The translations under genes were made by a program, and so were the position numbers. Under the pieces are notes generated by a model. The model was given only the letters and a program-made list of their open reading frames with translations. It ran no database searches and had not been told where the DNA came from. This document shows, in pieces, positions 62,871 through 64,000 of a DNA stretch of 64,000 bases (positions are counted from its first letter, which is position 1; each line of letters starts with the position of its first letter). Origin of the DNA: Lentisphaerota bacterium. GTDB taxonomy: Bacteria > Verrucomicrobiota > Lentisphaeria > Victivallales > UBA1829. The stretch covers positions 62,001 through 126,000 of the forward strand of contig SUVR01000004.1 in assembly GCA_015061915.1 (NCBI GenBank). Reading direction: 5' to 3'.

Positions 62871-63242
62871 TCACAGCGTGAGAGCTGTGCATTTCCGGGT
62901 AAGATGTCCGCAGGAAACTCTGCGGAAAGAGGGAGCGGCATGACGGGCAAACCGATCAGACTTGGTGACGGTCTTGCGCGCTGCCGGTGCAAAAGCATTT
63001 ACAGTAATGCAAAGATTTGCGGAGAACGCCGTTTCACGATAGAGATAAGCGGCGATCCCGGCTTTGACTTCAAAGCAAAGCCCGATAGAAAGGACAGAAG
63101 CGGAAACAGAGGGAACTGCCTGATTCCAGTATTCCATTCCGGAGAACTGATTGCGGACAGCAACAACGGCACCTTCCCGCTCTTTCAGCGAGAATGTCTC
63201 AACCGCACTCTGGCGGATGCTGCAGTAGAAATTGTTGTCCAT
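62871..63242 (-). CDS. Possible 123-residue protein in the array leader (doubtful)
   Basis: A frame starting at ATG 63242, with AGGAAAG about 12 nt upstream, runs for 123 codons (MDNNFYCSIRQ...). Third positions are rich in pyrimidines, but so is the whole strand. The C-terminal 35 residues look random and overlap the strong hairpins. No family is recognised. I rank it below the structured-RNA reading. Confidence 0.25.
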   Translation of the reverse strand: MDNNFYCSIRQSAVETFSLKEREGAVVAVRNQFSGMEYWNQAVPSVSASVLSIGLCFEVKAGIAAYLYRETAFSANLCITVNAFAPAARKTVTKSDRFARHAAPSFRRVSCGHLTRKCTALTL

Positions 63243-63296
63243 GTTGTTCAGCTTTCCTGTTTCGTTTTCCGGCACGATCCTGTGCCTACATAAAAC

Positions 63297-63324
63297 ATTA
63301 TATCCCTTTTTTGCAAAAAGTCAA
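63297..63324 (-). promoter_or_regulatory. Near-consensus promoter of the mini-gene array
   Basis: On the minus strand: TTGACT (63319-63324), 16-bp spacer, TATAAT (63297-63302). It is the best sigma-70 match in the window. Confidence 0.8.
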
Positions 63325-63329
63325 GACCA

Positions 63330-63366
63330 TTTTTTGCATTTTTTTGCATTTTTTTGCATTTTTTTT
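63330..63366 (-). promoter_or_regulatory. Phased A-tracts (UP element/curved DNA) of the array promoter
   Basis: On the minus strand four A-runs of 6-8 bases (63359-63366, 63349-63355, 63339-63345, 63330-63335) recur with an exact 10-bp step, separated by TGC, directly upstream of the -35. This is the classic layout of bent DNA that boosts strong promoters. Confidence 0.75.
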
Positions 63367-63404
63367 CAAAAACCAGCAGATTTCCCCTCCTTTCGCAACT
63401 CGAA

Positions 63405-64000
63405 TCAATACGGTGAACCTGCGTGAATGAAATCTCCGGCGTTCTTCTTTGTGATGATCTTTGAAGGTATAATTATTTCTTTTTCGGGCGTTTTTCCATT
63501 TTTGAGGAAGTCGAAAGCTGCCCGGATCCCGGCGCAGATCATTTCCGGCGGATAAGTCACTGTCGCCTTGACAACTGCAGGGTTGCCATCTGCAACCATT
63601 TTGACCACGCTCTGGGCTCCGCCGCCACCGACAAAGACTTTCACATCGTTCCGTCCGGATTTCTGAAACGCTTTGATCGCCCCGAGCAGCACATCATCAT
63701 CACCAGCCCAGACGCCATCGATCTGCGGGTGTTTCTGCAGCAGCAGTTCCATCGCCATCATGCCTTTTTCCGTATTCCAATAAGCATCTGCACTTTCCAA
63801 TACGATAACGGCAGGGAATTCCGCTTTGAGCGTATCCAGGAATCCGCCGGCACGGTCATTATCGATCGGACACGGCATACCCCGGAGGAAAACGATCTTT
63901 CCCTGCCCTTTCAATTCATTGCCGAGCGCCCGGGCAGCTTCCACACCGAAAGACCGGTTGTCACCATTTACAAACACATCTTCCACCCGTTCGGAGAGGG
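63405..64000 (-). CDS. Sugar ABC transporter periplasmic binding protein (Peripla_BP_4), 5' partial
   Basis: The frame is open to the right edge, so the N-terminus and any signal peptide are outside the window. The visible 198 or so residues cover the second lobe and hinge of a ribose-binding-protein-like fold: GQGKIVFLRG, NDRAGGF (ligand-contacting Asn-Asp-Arg), DGVWAGDDDVLLGAIKAF and the late VTYPPEMICAGI block. It delivers a monosaccharide to an ABC importer. Its promoter and transporter partners lie beyond the edge. No terminator hairpin is seen after the stop. Confidence 0.85.
   Translation of the reverse strand, partial: LSERVEDVFVNGDNRSFGVEAARALGNELKGQGKIVFLRGMPCPIDNDRAGGFLDTLKAEFPAVIVLESADAYWNTEKGMMAMELLLQKHPQIDGVWAGDDDVLLGAIKAFQKSGRNDVKVFVGGGGAQSVVKMVADGNPAVVKATVTYPPEMICAGIRAAFDFLKNGKTPEKEIIIPSKIITKKNAGDFIHAGSPY

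Larger units (their letters stand above)
62756..63290 (-). ncRNA. Long leader or candidate structured RNA ahead of the mini-gene array
   Basis: About 535 nt lie between the predicted transcription start (about 63290) and the first mini-gene. On the minus strand several hairpins are visible, among them GGCAC/GTGCC near the 5' end, GGCTTTG/CAAAGCC near 63058-63080, CCGCAG/CTGCGG near 62908-62925, a CGGAAA/TTTCCG stem enclosing CACAGC/GCTGTG near 62862-62897, and GCGTCTC/GAGATGC near 62833-62850. A terminator-like hairpin ends it. It could be a separate RNA of about 480 nt, an attenuated leader, or partly coding (see 62871-63242). Confidence 0.4.

Noticed and set aside
62832-63293. 153-codon frame on the plus strand in the array leader
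   Set aside because: It runs antisense to the predicted transcript, contains the array promoter's downstream region, and has no ribosome site or recognisable fold.

Overview
The window looks like chromosome from a diderm, peptidoglycan-making, probably anaerobic gut or sediment bacterium of the PVC group, most likely Lentisphaerota (Victivallales-like). The placement rests on gene content, not a phylogeny: a NIF-type NifU/NifS pair, a GGGtGRT protein next to an IscU-like scaffold, an XPB-Bax1 helicase/nuclease pair, a MurA with Asp in place of the active-site Cys, a heptose nucleotidyltransferase, an LolA-like protein, and many glycoside hydrolases with sugar isomerase/Gfo-Idh-MocA enzymes. 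No rRNA, tRNA, IS element, prophage or CRISPR array was recognised.

Layout: 1-4.9 kb, end of a large putative glycosidase, then IscU-like scaffold and GGGtGRT. 4.9-10.1 kb, Der, then a leftward run of panB, NagB-like, PIG-L deacetylase and PhnP-like genes. 10.3-15.1 kb, RNase R, GH27 alpha-galactosidase, a CxxC mini-protein and murA. 15.1-19.2 kb, truA/yqaA/lipoprotein, sfsA, an LRR protein. 19.3-23 kb, rpsD with a structured leader, fmt, RNase E/G. 23-28.4 kb, a lacZ-type beta-galactosidase, a four-way-junction palindrome, dgt, glpQ. 28.6-37.3 kb, lon, LolA-like, TadE-like, rfaE2, then mraZ-rsmH-ftsL-ftsI. 37.3-43.2 kb, hisB-rarA and nifU-nifS-ugpC (leftward) and a Cys-rich lipoprotein. 43.3-49.5 kb, a second four-way-junction palindrome, an antiporter-EIIA fusion, a metallo-hydrolase, XPB and Bax1. 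49.6-55.6 kb, a carbohydrate locus (SGNH esterase, GH2, sugar isomerase, MocA oxidoreductase, AraC regulator). 55.6-61.5 kb, nadD-rsfS-hypothetical, CCA/poly(A) polymerase, RNase HI, MgtC and GH39. 61.5-63.4 kb, four tandem paralogous mini-genes behind a near-consensus promoter with phased A-tracts and a leader of about 0.5 kb. The window ends inside a sugar-binding protein gene.

Promoters are uniform: TTGAnn, usually 16 bp, then TATATT or a close relative. Genes are tightly packed, with many ATGA/TGATG couplings. The least explained items are the tandem mini-gene array with its leader, the pair of fully tiled four-way-junction palindromes, and recurring histone-H1-like Lys/Ala/Pro tails on otherwise ordinary enzymes.
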